Origin: Trichobilharzia szidati
Lineage: Eukaryota > Platyhelminthes > Trematoda > Strigeidida > Schistosomatidae
NCBI GenBank assembly: GCA_944472155.2
Contig: OX235271.1
Coordinates: forward strand, 122,145,329-122,209,328
Length of the DNA: 64,000 bases
Direction: 5' to 3'
Numbering within the stretch: the first letter of the stretch is position 1; each line of letters begins with the position of its first letter. Positions 35,820 to 46,172 of this stretch are shown here, piece after piece. Below the pieces are notes generated by a model. The model searched no databases. It was not told the origin of the DNA and saw nothing but the letters and a program-made list of their open reading frames with translations. Position numbers and translations under genes: made by a program.

Positions 35820-37400
35820 TCTAACTGTTTTGTTTTTGACAATGAGTGGTCTTGGTCAACAGTCCATTTTTTCTTCTTGTTTTTATACGCTGACCGTTTT
35901 GTTTCTGTGATGCTTGATGTTGTGATTAGTGCTACTAAGAGTAAGCCTAGCCTAATAGGTTCGTAACGCTCACAGTATACTACGTTGTACTTCTGGTCAT
36001 ATCATATTCTTTCTGTAATAATAATCAATTTGTCACCTAGTTTGTTAAAAACCTCATTTTGAAACACTCAACTTCACAAAAAACGTCTCATTCCCGAATA
36101 TGGTCAACCAGTGTATTGACAGATAGTTTTAATTATAGGTAACACAAAACTTCAAATCTATTTTCTAAAAAATGAAGCTGAAAGTTCTGACTGATTAATT
36201 TAATCTTTGTATGTAATTTAGCAGGTTTGTGAAAAAAATAATAACAAAAGTGATAGCTCACAAATGTTGACTCAGTCTAAGTAAAATAAAGATGTAACTG
36301 TACTTGCAACGTTATACAATAACAATAAACATGTTGTAATAAACAGTAGTCTTGACTTCGATTTCGTCTGCTTTCAGACTGTAGAGTATTGAATGGAATT
36401 GTTTTAAAATTACGTATCCAGTGTGTCAAACTTTTGAGTAGCTTTACAAATGTCATGACAGTAAATGCAAACTGTACACATTTAGTTAATGCTTTCGTAT
36501 ATCTCAGGTTTATTGCAATTTTCAGTTTGCTTGTCGAGACCTTTTCATTTTTCACTCGGCATACATAAAAGTCGGTGAAAAATAATATCATATCAAGTAT
36601 AATATCGAAAACTAATTACGATATTCAAAAAAAGACAGTAGACAACTGAAGCAAACATAAAATATGGGCGATTTCGAAACGAAGTTAGAAATTGTAATTT
36701 CTGAGTTATCTTAACAAAAACGACTATTTCTTCCCTCCTTTAAAATGTTAAAGTAGAACAAAGAGCTGCATAATGGACGAAAATGTATCAACCTACCATA
36801 AAACTCTCAGGCTAGATATTCTGACTAAGATTCAACGGCCAATGTAGTGAGTGCTATTTTCTCTTCTACTTACACTTTTACAAGTGAAAATTTTCTCCAT
36901 TATTAATCGGGAAGGCCAGAATTAAGGCTAAGCGGTCACTGCAACTAGTCAGCAAAAAGAATCCACAGCATTTTCATAAAATCACATTTCCTTCATCACT
37001 TGAAACTATTATACTAAGTAAAAGGCTTTGCCATCTAGCGAAGCGTGTTAATGCTGCCTCTTTCATTTTAGCCTGCACGAATTTACAAAGAATTGATACT
37101 GTTAGATACTTTACAGTTGTTAAGAGCACACTGAACCCGGCTTACATAGTTGCTGAAACTAAGCATTCAAACAAACTTGAGTTTTTGAACTGAATAGCAA
37201 TATATTCCTACTACAAATGATTTGTTTATTTTAATTAGTGTTACACTAACCAGTGTTCTATATAGTTATGTGATCCACAGATCGCTGTTACCAACACTAG
37301 ACTATACATTACAACTTTGACTAAAATACTAATTAATATAGGTTGGAATTTTCGGTAAGTATTAATATATGTGTAAACTTGGGCACTGTGGTAGTAAGTA

Positions 37401-37454
37401 ATTCCATATTAATTTGTTTATTAGATATTTCTAATAAACAAACTAATATGGAAT
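37401..37454. repeat. Inverted repeat with 24-base arms
   Basis: Arms 37401-37424 and 37431-37454 (ATTCCATATTAATTTG... against ...CTAATATGGAAT) pair at 23 of 24 positions around a 6-base loop. It follows the GGGCACTGTGGTAG core that also occurs near 2715 and, inverted, near 40565. ATTCCATATT is likewise linked to that core at the 40.5-kb site. Confidence 0.85.
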
Positions 37455-37732
37455 TTATGGTAAGTATTTGTCTCATATTTGCAGATTAATATTTTAGTAA
37501 ACACCACTGAGCGAAATAGCCTTACAGTGTGGAACTAACTGACCTGAAAGTGAGGCAGCAAAACAAAGTTTAGCATACACTAATCTATGGACTTTGACAC
37601 TTCCTTCAGCTTGCATACTGCTCAAAAACCAACAGGAGAAGATCTCGGGTGTACCCAGTTCTGTTTTTTTTAAAAAGAGGTGAAACCGCTGATTGAGTGG
37701 AAGTAAAACATAAATCGAAGCTCACAGCAACC

Positions 37733-37742
37733 TTTATTTATT
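37733..37742 (-). terminator. Overlapping poly(A) signals
   Basis: AATAAATAAA on the minus strand, about 41-50 bases past the stop of the exon ending at 37783. It supports that exon as the 3' end of a gene. Confidence 0.6.
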
Positions 37743-37782
37743 AGCAAATACAGTCAGTTTGGCATTCAAAGTTCTCAAGAAG

Positions 37783-38116
37783 TTATAACGTGTGACAGCT
37801 GAACTGGAAAACGCTATTCATCTTGTCATTGAGTAAGTCTTTATTTCTTCTATTGAACAGTCTTCCGAGCAACAAACCGAATTTATTATTTGTTGAAATT
37901 GCTTCCTCTACGAGGTCTCTGTATCTACTGATGAGAGACGATTTGTTCCCATCATCACAGATATTTAACAAGATATTCTCTTTGTTCAAATGTAGAAGCT
38001 TATCGCATGATTCTTTCTGACTGATTTTACAGCTCAAGTGACATGATACACAGCCAACTGAATTTGTCTCATTGAAACCATTTATTCTACGGTTCATAAA
38101 TGTACTATGTAAACAC
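37783..38116 (-). CDS. Second (terminal) exon of a secreted Cys-rich protein
   Basis: The preferred acceptor is TTTCTTTCTGAAAG at 38117; ACATAG at 38105 is also in frame. It needs two bases from the previous exon, exactly what the exon ending at 40674 leaves. It encodes 111 residues with seven cysteines, mostly in its first half (CVSCHLSCKISQKESC), then a charged helical tail (SRYRDLVEEAISTNNKFGLL). The stop at 37783-37785 is followed by poly(A) signals. No known domain recognised. The intron (38117-40673) contains two unrelated retroelement remnants in opposite orientations. Confidence 0.6.
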
Positions 38117-38759
38117 CTTTCAGAAAGAAAGTTAAAACATATTAAAAGTGATCGGTAAAAGAAAATATCCTAGAGGGGCTTGCAATAAATCGTATTAAAA
38201 ATAATCAGTGTATTATTCAGAAATATAATTCAGATAATAGTAAGGTATTCTTCAATTTCCTCAGACATGTTTTAATGCATGGGACTATTAATATGTTTGT
38301 ACAGTAGTTTATTTCATAAAACGTTTATGGAGAACATGGAAATTATCTCTTCCCTACACCTTGAAAATAATTTCAGCGTTTACAATGAAATCTTCGAAAA
38401 GAAGTTAAATGTTCCTAATTACGCTAAATCTTAACAGTGAGAGGCAATTAATAACCTATGACTGTAAAAAGTACAATATGAGTCTTGGTAGTGTAAATTT
38501 CATTTCATGAAGAATTTATTCAGTTTATAAAGGCAGCGTACAGTAAGGTGTGAGTTTCAACACTGGCTAAACAGTTGGGACGGGATATGAAATGTATTGC
38601 TCAGTACATTACATTACAATTATTCCGCTAATTCTATAGTAATCTGTAAGTTTCACGCTTCACATTATCTTTATCACATAGAACGCGGGACAAATAGAGT
38701 ATCGTTGAGTTTTTGTACTTTTATAATTACTCCTTGTCCTTTCTGATGAGAAGCAAGGG
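38117..38759. other. Intron sequence, nothing recognised
   Basis: AT-rich, no element identified, inside the intron of the Cys-rich gene. Confidence 0.4.
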
Positions 38760-39650
38760 GAGAGTTGTGATTAGAGAGGATGATGAGAGTCAGATAATAT
38801 GGACTTAGACCGTTTCTCACATGAGTTCGGGTGTCTGTTGACTACAGTTGTATCCAGCTGATTTAGTGGCACACTGCTTGCCTTACAGACCATCTTTAAT
38901 ACCCTTCCCAATATCAAATAGTCCTTATTGAGCAGCCAGGGAAAGACTAGTCTGGAGCAATGAAGTACAACGGGTAAGATGCAAGAGTTAACAAACTGTA
39001 GAAGTGGAGGTTGAGTGATTCCTGATTGTCTCAACCTCTTAATATAGAAGGTTAGACGGAACATTTTATTATAATTCGACAAGATATGCAATAACCAACA
39101 AAGGCCAGATGATAGAACTATTCCAAGGTATTATATGCTTGATTTGGTTTCCATTTCAGTTCCCTGTATGCTACAAGCATCTTGTGAACGAACCAGTTCA
39201 TTTAGATCACGTTTATGCCTGATGGTGGAGTTAACAGTCTAACATTTAGAGGGATTTAAGGTGAGACCATTTAGCTTGGACCACTGGCTTATGTCCAACG
39301 AAAAGCTATTAAGTCCATAACAGTCATATCGGGACGTAACTGGCAGCGTGACAGTCAGATCATTTATTTTTTTAACGAAGTTGATTTCCTCCGAAAAAAG
39401 GAAGTCAAGTCAGAAGAAAGTAAAAGAAGAGAAGAGAGAAAAGCACCTTTAGTAACTACTGCGTTTTCAGCAAGGCAGAAGAAGACTTGCTTTTACATAC
39501 ACTGTACCTCACTCTGTTCTAGAAATAAGAATGCAACCAGTTAACAGCCCAGGACTCGGTTTGTGTCAAGGAAAGCTCATCTAGCAGAAGACATTTGGGT
39601 ACAGAGCCAAAAGTGGATGTGTAGTCAAGGAAGGTGCATCGAACATATTT
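38760..39650 (-). mobile_element. Degenerate Jockey/CR1-type reverse transcriptase fragment
   Basis: Minus-strand motifs in order: motif A VRCTFLDYTSTFGSVPKCLL (about 39635), SWAVNWLHSYF, motif C as FSDDLTVTLPV (about 39365; S replaces A in the ADD box), WSKLNGLTLNPSKC (39270), then the open frame 39091-38771 with YIKRLRQSGITQPPLLQFVN and a thumb region. Several stops lie between motifs A and C. It is a different lineage from the CR1 copies at 7283-16552, judged by the thumb sequence. Confidence 0.75.
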
Positions 39651-39845
39651 AGCCAGACCCTAAGCCGAAAAATTCTGTTTCTGAGTAACTCCAGTTTTAT
39701 TAAAACTCCTACGTAGGGCCTTCAATGTTCCTTTTTTATACAATGGTACTATACAGGCTTTCAATTCCTCTCTATCTAAATTATTCTGACCATTTACACT
39801 ACTACGTTTATTTTTCTTGAGTCCTAATATATTACTCAATAAAAT

Positions 39846-40430
39846 TTGATAGGTAATTATTCACTAGTACTGTTTTCCCATATTTTTGTTTGTAAGGCTG
39901 GAATCAGGTTGGTATTTAAACCAACCATCTCACTGAGAGACAGAATTTGTCAGCTTAAGGACTGGCTAGACCTAATAAGAAGGCAGAATAACATGATTTA
40001 CCAAATACCATGTAATGGTTGTGAAGTCATTTAAATAGATCACACTATTTGGTCAGAACAATTTAGCTTATCAGAACGTGGGAATTCAGCTAGATCTAGA
40101 AAGACTGACTTAGCCAAGTGAAATAATTTAGAAAAAGACTCGGTGATTGTAACGCATTCACATGAACGTAGTCACACGACATCGTGAGATAAGTTAAAAG
40201 TATTTAAAAGTAATATAATTAAGTGGAATGAGAGGTTAGTCACCGAATCTTTGTTCATCGAATCAATACCATGTATATGCAATAGAAATGGCTCCACGCC
40301 TATACCGGATATGTGGAGAATTGCAATAAAAACACAAGGGACTAAAACTACATAAGGCAAGTTAAGAGATCATGTGAACACTGATACGATTATGAGCAAT
40401 AAATTATGCATGAAATACCATCCAGTTATA
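39846..40430 (+). mobile_element. Penelope-like element 3' part (type 2) with GIY-YIG start
   Basis: The plus-strand frame contains AGIRLVFKPTISLRDRICQL and RRQNNMIYQIPCNGCEVI, the entry to the GIY-YIG domain. After an interruption it continues with IIKWNERLVTESLFIES and IPDMWRI, the element C-terminus. The downstream GATACGATTATGAGCAATAA matches the 3' UTR of the 23210-25330 element, so both are one family. It is 5' truncated and inactive, and lies inside the intron of the Cys-rich gene on the opposite strand. Confidence 0.8.
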
Positions 40431-40673
40431 CCACAGTTACTTAAGTAATTATATAACTAGTGTAATGTGTCTAGTCCTATCTTCGGTGCAGACTGAATTC
40501 TATCAGTCATCATCTACAGGGCTTCCTGCCGATTGCCTCCAACCATCTAATACCAATATGGAATTATGTTCTACCACAGTGCCCAAATTTTACTTATACA
40601 TCAAGACCTACAATAATCTGTTATTCGAAAATGAGTAAAAATATTCGAAACAAGGAAAAAGTGGTCAGATTAC

Positions 40674-40933
40674 CTGATTAATGCATCTAAATCTTTCGAA
40701 TACGCCTGATATTCCTGACAATACTGTTCGCATAACACTTTTACATGATTACAATTTACACACTGACAGATGCCTTCATTGACAGTTGTGAACTTCACCT
40801 CTTGTTGATTGACCAGTCCTGTGCTTTCACAATGGTCGTTTTCACAGGCTATCAATTTAGGGAATTTCGTTTTAACTGATTTTCTACAAGTGCAGAAAAC
40901 AGATGTCACAGAATGAATTACTAAAAGTAACAT
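40674..40933 (-). CDS. First coding exon of a secreted Cys-rich protein
   Basis: From the ATG at 40933 the product begins MLLLVIHSVTSVFCTC, a short signal peptide. About 70 residues with nine cysteines follow (including CTC, IACENDHC and GICQCVNC, then VLCEQYC). The donor is ATCAG/GTAATC, leaving phase 2, which fits the exon at 38116. The two exons give about 197 residues with 16 cysteines. The N-terminal C-x-C after the signal recalls NTR/TIMP proteins, but the later spacing does not fit, so I do not assign the family. An ATG at 40968 opens a short overlapping upstream frame. Confidence 0.6.
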
Positions 40934-41397
40934 AGAAAGATGTGGAAGATTTGCTCGGGGAACCACATGGTGTTCTTAACTGTGCATCTCTCTGTGCTTC
41001 CCCTGTTTGTATCACAGTCAGATAACAAGACTATCACTTTTATCTGCTTAGATTTTCACAATTAAGCCTTGCACAGTGAAAGTGTTTTGATTCCATCCGT
41101 TACACAACGATATGTAGTAGATATATTCCGTTGTCTATCATTCACTTTGACTTCCTTGTAACAACGATTTAGTTTTGAATCTAAATTCTGGTAATTTTAA
41201 TGTTCAGTCCACTCAGTCACTTTTCTTTGAATGAGTGAGCGTGCCCATTCTCCATCACTGTTAGAAAATTATCTGAAATCCCACGAAGGCACCAAAGAAA
41301 GTGGAACACACGTTAATTATTTACACACTTATTCTAAAAATGTATTGGATTTTCTAGAAAACTCTTAATAAGATATTAAAATCTCCATATTGAAATC

Positions 41398-41586
41398 AAA
41401 ACAAGATTTTGAACGAACAATTGTTTTCGATAACTTCTTCTTCAGGCTCTACAGTTATAAATCCATGAGTAATAGAGTGCATAAAGCCAATAACGGCAAA
41501 TGGAAATAATATCATAAACTGTATTGGGGTGCATGTGTAGGTGGGGATGATAGTCCATTAGTTAACATAGTCAATCAAATGTGTAT
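41398..41586 (-). repeat. Penelope-like terminal repeat, left
   Basis: Inverted relative to 44207-44392, with about 2-3 differences. In the sense of the element it carries a hammerhead-like core (CCTGAAGA...GAAAAC). Confidence 0.85.
41411..41449 (-). ncRNA. Hammerhead-ribozyme-like motif in the Penelope repeat
   Basis: Minus strand: GAGC, CTGAAGA, ten bases, GAA, a self-pairing AACAATTGTT, C, GTTC. This is the order stem I, CUGANGA core, stem II, GAA(A), stem III, cleavage base, stem I. Stems I and III form; stem II is poor (at most two pairs). Penelope-like elements in other animals are known to carry hammerhead motifs in their terminal repeats. Activity is doubtful. Confidence 0.45.
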
Positions 41587-41939
41587 AGGGTGTATAGTCA
41601 GAAAAAATGTGGTGAAGTGTGAATGAACATTTGGGTGATATAGTGCTGTTTTATAGTCAACAGAATACAAGTGTCATTGGGGTGAGAGAAATGCGATAAA
41701 CACAAAATGCATACAAACACACATTAACAAAGGGGACACTGAATGTGAGGGCTGACCGATAATGTCTAATGATAAAATAAAGAGGCTAAATTGTAAATTG
41801 TAATAAGATGTTACAGAATTGGTAGGCTTAGTATAAAATCACAAAGGTTGACAAAAATTAAGGGTAACGATGGGGTGAAATAAACTGGGTGGAGAAATGG
41901 ATAACAAAGACAAGATATCACAAAATAATAATACGAAAA

Positions 41940-42660
41940 TTATGATCCTGATGACCTTATAGTGGGCCAGGGTAGACAGGGAGAGTGAATAAGTTTTTTC
42001 TGTACACATAGGTCTGGTCTCTCTCTATTAATCTCTAAAGCCTCAGCTATGGCTAGGAGGCGTAATCGTGTGCCTTTGGGGAGATTGTTCGGTACTCGAT
42101 ACACAACTGTAAATGACTCATCTACTTTGATGCTGTGTTCGCTATCCACTAGATGAGACAGAATTGCACTATTTAATGATTTGGTTGCTCTTTTCCCAAG
42201 CCAAACAGGAATATGTTCACGAGTGCGTAAAGATAAATTCCTTTGGGTACGACCTATATAACTAGCTCCACAGGAGCAGTTGAATTTATATACACACATT
42301 GATGTCGCCATTTTGGGTAATCTATCTTTAATGCACAGTGTCAATATCGGTTTGGTTGAGAAACTGACATGCAGTTTTGCGGCATTAAAAGTTCTTTCAA
42401 TTGATCTCGTTAATCTACGGTTTAATATATCGCTGGATATATCGCCTTTGAATTGTACATTTAAGTAAAGCTTTTTCTTACTTACTGTGTCTCGCTTAGT
42501 TTTACGTGTAGTTTCATTGATATACTTCATTACGAAGTTGGTAGGATAGTCGTTTTGTAGCAAGGCGTTTGTAAGATTTCTTATTTCATCTTCAATACAA
42601 TCGTCGGTACATATGCGTCTAATTCTATGACTAAGACAACGAATTAGGTTGCGCTTTATT
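41940..42660 (-). CDS. Penelope-like protein, C-terminal part with GIY-YIG endonuclease
   Basis: Continues the reverse transcriptase after a frameshift near 42660 (IKRNLIRCLSHRIRRIC). The GIY-YIG nuclease, which nicks target DNA, is seen in MCVYKFNCSCGASYIGRTQR, then a conserved REH (NLSLRTREH) and LSHLVDSEHSI. The C-terminus RLRLLAIAEALEINRERPDL closes at 41940. The two cysteines before YIG form the zinc-knuckle-like CxC typical of this family. Confidence 0.85.
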
Positions 42661-43447
42661 GTATAGGTATGAAGCTATGGAAGTGGGTGTTTTGTCCATT
42701 CCCCGTCACTTTCTTATAGATGTTTCTCTTTAAGGTACCGTCTGTTCTTTTTGTAAGAAGAACATCCAGAAATGGAATACTACCTTGGATTTCCTCTTCA
42801 CAAGTGAATTTAATAGCTGGGTGTACCTTATTGAAGACTTGGAGCGGGTGTTGTCTATCCAAATTATTGTTACAAATGTTAAAAGTATCGTCATTATATC
42901 GACAATAATAATCGAGTTTGTTTAGTATTTCTTTTAAAGGACCATTTTCCAATTTAGATAGAAATATGTCAGCTAACAAGGAACCAAGGGAAGAACCCAT
43001 AGCAACCCCATCTATTTGGCGGTAATACTCCTTATTAAATACAAATTGAACGTTCATAGTGCATTTTAGTAGTAATTCTTTTAATTTTCCCAGTGTGATC
43101 CCAATTTCTATTTTCTCTTCTACGAGTTGCTCGCATATGAAGCCGACAGTTTCTACAATGGGGACGTTGGTTAATAGTGATGTTACATCCAACGATAACA
43201 TAGTTTTGTCTGCTGGGTTCATATATTTAATGTTTTCAACAAAGTTAAAGACATCTTTTACACTATATTTAACCAACTGGCGATGTAGCGGTTCTAACAG
43301 ATTTACTAACCATTTGGCAGTTAAATGGAAGGGCGAGTTCAACATGTCCAGAATTGGTCGTAGGGGAATTCCCTGCTTGTGTATCTTGGGTAAGCCATAA
43401 AGTCTAGGCGTATGAGTTCCGGTGGGCGTCGAAGATGGAACTATCAA
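42656..43447 (-). CDS. Penelope-like reverse transcriptase
   Basis: 264-codon frame. LYGLPKIHKQGIPLRPI is the finger motif. LSLDVTSLLTNVPI is motif A with its catalytic aspartate. IDGVAMGSSLGSLLADIFLS is motif B. CRYNDDTFNI is motif C, where the usual Val or Ala before DD is Asn. IPFLDVLLTKR is motif D/E. The frame starts inside the protein because of a frameshift near 43430. The reading before it is the next feature. The enzyme copies element RNA from a nicked end and is related to telomerase reverse transcriptase. Confidence 0.88.
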   Translation of the reverse strand: MIVPSSTPTGTHTPRLYGLPKIHKQGIPLRPILDMLNSPFHLTAKWLVNLLEPLHRQLVKYSVKDVFNFVENIKYMNPADKTMLSLDVTSLLTNVPIVETVGFICEQLVEEKIEIGITLGKLKELLLKCTMNVQFVFNKEYYRQIDGVAMGSSLGSLLADIFLSKLENGPLKEILNKLDYYCRYNDDTFNICNNNLDRQHPLQVFNKVHPAIKFTCEEEIQGSIPFLDVLLTKRTDGTLKRNIYKKVTGNGQNTHFHSFIPIQ

Positions 43448-44206
43448 TTAGATTTTCATTTTTTAAAGACTTCAAAGTTTTAACGAACTGGCGTTCTGTT
43501 GCTTCATTCGAATCTTTACTGTTACCTAACTTTTGAAACTTGGAACGGTCTTCCAGTAGGGTGTTCATCTTATCAATGTAGTCGCATTTGTTTAAAATTA
43601 CTGTACCTGATCCCTTGTCTGGTTTCGTGATAATAATGCTGTCATCAGACCTTAGTTTTCTGAGACATTCTCTATGCTTTTTAGTTAATATACTTTTCTT
43701 GTCGATCTTGGCATTATTGTATTGGTAACAACAATCAACCAAGGTACTCTTAAATCTGTCTAACTCGTATTGGGAGGACGGTATTAGGTCTAGTGTCTGA
43801 ATGAAGAGGTTTTCAAACTGTACTTTTGTTTGTAATTGGTCAGTATTAACTCTTTTATCGCAAAACTTAGGGCCCAATGACAACACTTCCATAGCAGTCT
43901 TATCTAAAGCCACACTGGAAAAGTTGAAGACGTACCTTTCAGGGTCCTTGGGAAAATATTATTCTGATATTTCCGTGTCTAATCCTTTTGTAATCTGGAT
44001 TCTGTTTTTAGTTTCTCTAGTTTTAGAAACATCATGGATGTATTTTAAGAATAATTCCTTTAAATGTGTGGGAAGTTCATAAAGTCCACATTAGTTTTCG
44101 CTTCAGCTAGCTTTGCACTATACTTCAGATACTCTTTGAGTGTCTTCAGTGCAACGGGATGCTCACAAGATTTCAGTAAATGAAAAATCCCCATACTGAA
44201 ATCAAA
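43404..44206 (-). CDS. Penelope-like protein N-terminal part
   Basis: From 43913 to 43404 a clean frame gives MEVLSLGPKFC, YELDRFKSTLVDCCYQYNNA, KHRECLRKLRSDDSIIITKP and DKGSGTVILNKCDYI, the conserved block before the reverse transcriptase. Upstream, 44206-43914 continues with HLLKSCEHPVALKTLKEYLK and KYIHDVSKTRETKNRI but contains a frameshift and a stop. The protein is thus close to intact but would not be made in full. Confidence 0.75.
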
Positions 44207-44392
44207 ACACATTTGATTGACTTTGTTAACTAATGGACTATCATCTCCACCTACACATGCACCCCAATACAGTTTCTGATATTATTTCCATTTGCCGTTA
44301 TTGGCTTTATGCACTCTATTACTCATGGATTTATAACTGTAGAGCCTGAAGAAGAAGTTATCGAAAACAATTGTTCGTTCAAAATCTTGTTT
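44207..44392 (+). repeat. Penelope-like terminal repeat, right
   Basis: Inverted partner of 41398-41586, directly upstream of the coding start. Its hammerhead-like core lies on the plus strand, antisense to the coding region. Confidence 0.85.
44341..44379 (+). ncRNA. Hammerhead-ribozyme-like motif, right repeat
   Basis: Same structure as 41411-41449 on the opposite strand: GAGC at 44341, CTGAAGA at 44345, GAA at 44362, AACAATTGTT at 44365, C at 44375, GTTC at 44376. Stem II is weak. Confidence 0.45.
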
Positions 44393-46172
44393 TAATTTAA
44401 AATCTAACGTCTGAAAATGAGCTAAGACGGATAAAATGTCTAAAATGTGAACGTTCTTCTATGAAAATCTGACTTAATTACCAAGTAGAATAAGGCTGAT
44501 GGGAGATTTTGTAATGAATTTCTGTAAAATGAAATTCAGTACTAAATTCTTTGGAAAACTTACACGAAGTTCCGATTCAGTGTACAAGGATTATTTCGAA
44601 TATCTACCTCACACATACTGGATATACACCGCAAACTTCTTAAGAAATATTCAGTTTCTGCAACGACAAAATAATAATTTGAAAATAATATCGTTACTTA
44701 TAAATATATATATATATTCAGTAATATCTGCATTATTTTTAAAAAGTATAATGAAGTGAAAAAAATATGACAGATTTTTGAGGAACCATGAATCTGCCAA
44801 ACTGTTTTCACAGTACAATCAGTAGGTTGGTTGATATGTCTTAGCGAGGTACTGCATTTAGTGCAACATTTTTAAACAGAGTTGGTTGAAAACATGAAAG
44901 TACAGACTATTGCTCTTTGATTTCTTCCTCAAATCACGTTATCTTGATTAAAAAACTAAAGTTGAGTTTCAAGGCATGTTTTTGAAATCGAATTTAGAAG
45001 TAACCAATTAATAGAAAGATCTGTTGTGAAAGACAACCTCGTTTATATTAGCCTCTGAAGAGTAGTGTATGTTAACAAATGTTTCTGAAGAATATAAATG
45101 ATAGAATGTGTAGCAGAATAACTCATCCGAAAATCACTCCTGAATAATCCCTTTAAAATATTGTTACTTATTTATGATTATTTCAGTCAATTTTGTAATT
45201 ATTCCACTGTTCCCCTAGATCTGTGAATCGTCATTCCATCACTTACTTATCTTCTTCTCACTTTATTACTTATTTTTCTTTTTGGTTAATCCATATGCTT
45301 AATGCTGTTGTGTGATGGTGGACCGTTGGCAGTAATGTGTTGTGGTTACAGATTGACTGCTTGACTCTGAACTGTCGTCTGTAGGGAACGTGTTTTTTAT
45401 TATATTCGATTTCTGCGGACAGAGTTTCGATCCCACCTTGTTGGGAATATTCTTGTTGTTTCTCAGGTATTTTATGGTTTTACTTGGTTAATTTAATTTT
45501 GCTGTGCAGTATCTATTTTGTACCTAAGACACCTTTGGAGCTTTTTAGGTTGCCGGATGGTATAGTTGAGATAGTTTCGTATTCTTGATACAAGTTATTA
45601 TTGTTCATTAGTACTGCAGGTGCTATCTTGTTAAATCGTGTTCTGATATTACTGGTAAATGAACTGCGACTGTACGTGAGTTTCGGAAGTTCGATAAGCT
45701 ATACAGAAAACGCACTGATTGGCTTCCTTCGTAGATTCCAAAACAAATGGGATTTGAAGAAAATGAAAGACAAATTCAGTGAAGATAATTTTCTTTATCG
45801 ACGAAATTATCTTCAGAGCTTGTACAGTCGCATTTATATTTACCAAAAATGTATAGTAGTCTGTTATTGAGTAATCGGGTGAGGGGTAGGTAACACAATA
45901 TAATTACTCAGAAGTCACTTTGGAATTAAAAAATAAAATTTGTAAATTGCGTAGTACTCAACGGCACAAAGGAAGGAATGGTTAGAAATTTCATAAGGTT
46001 AAAATTTCTATTGAGTGAGAAGAAAGGTAGTTGAGTGTCAATTTTACAAGTGTGAAGAGCGTATGAAAATGTACAAAAGGAACATATGAGAATGATAATA
46101 GTGAATTAATTATTGAAGTAAAAGCAAACTAAAAGTAAAACTGAAAATTAAAGAAAAATAAATTAAAATTTT
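44393..46172. other. Gene-less stretch with one hairpin
   Basis: A hairpin at 45781-45814 has perfect 11-base arms (GAAGATAATTT/AAATTATCTTC). It sits to the left of the Penelope fragment at 46173-46745, much as the terminal repeat does in the better preserved element. A short TA run lies at 44703-44717. No exon supported. Confidence 0.4.

Larger units (their letters stand above)
33946..37732. other. Long gene-less stretch with small repeats
   Basis: Contains a weak CR1-like C-terminal strip on the plus strand at 35040-35110 (DNSMNSLPQRV), a TA microsatellite at 35797-35819, and a strong hairpin at 37401-37454. The minus-strand frame at 36277-36591 has no splice sites or motif and is not called. 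Confidence 0.4.
41380..44392 (-). mobile_element. Nearly complete Penelope-like element (type 1) with terminal inverted repeats
   Basis: A single coding path runs minus from about 44206 to 41940 with only a few breaks (near 44080, 43430 and 42660). It is bounded by 186-189-bp inverted repeats at 41398-41586 and 44207-44392. Penelope-like elements often carry terminal repeats in either relative orientation. The coding start (FDFSMGIFHLLKSCEHP) directly follows the right repeat. A partial second copy of that junction lies at 41380-41400, as if from a partial tandem unit. It is the best preserved Penelope element in the window and probably young. Confidence 0.9.

Noticed and set aside
36277..36591. 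104-codon minus-strand gene
   Set aside because: No motif, no convincing splice sites or poly(A) signal, and typical AT-rich chance composition.
37931..37940. Hammerhead core CTGATGAG
   Set aside because: The string occurs, but no GAAA with flanking stems is found within range, and it lies inside a coding exon.
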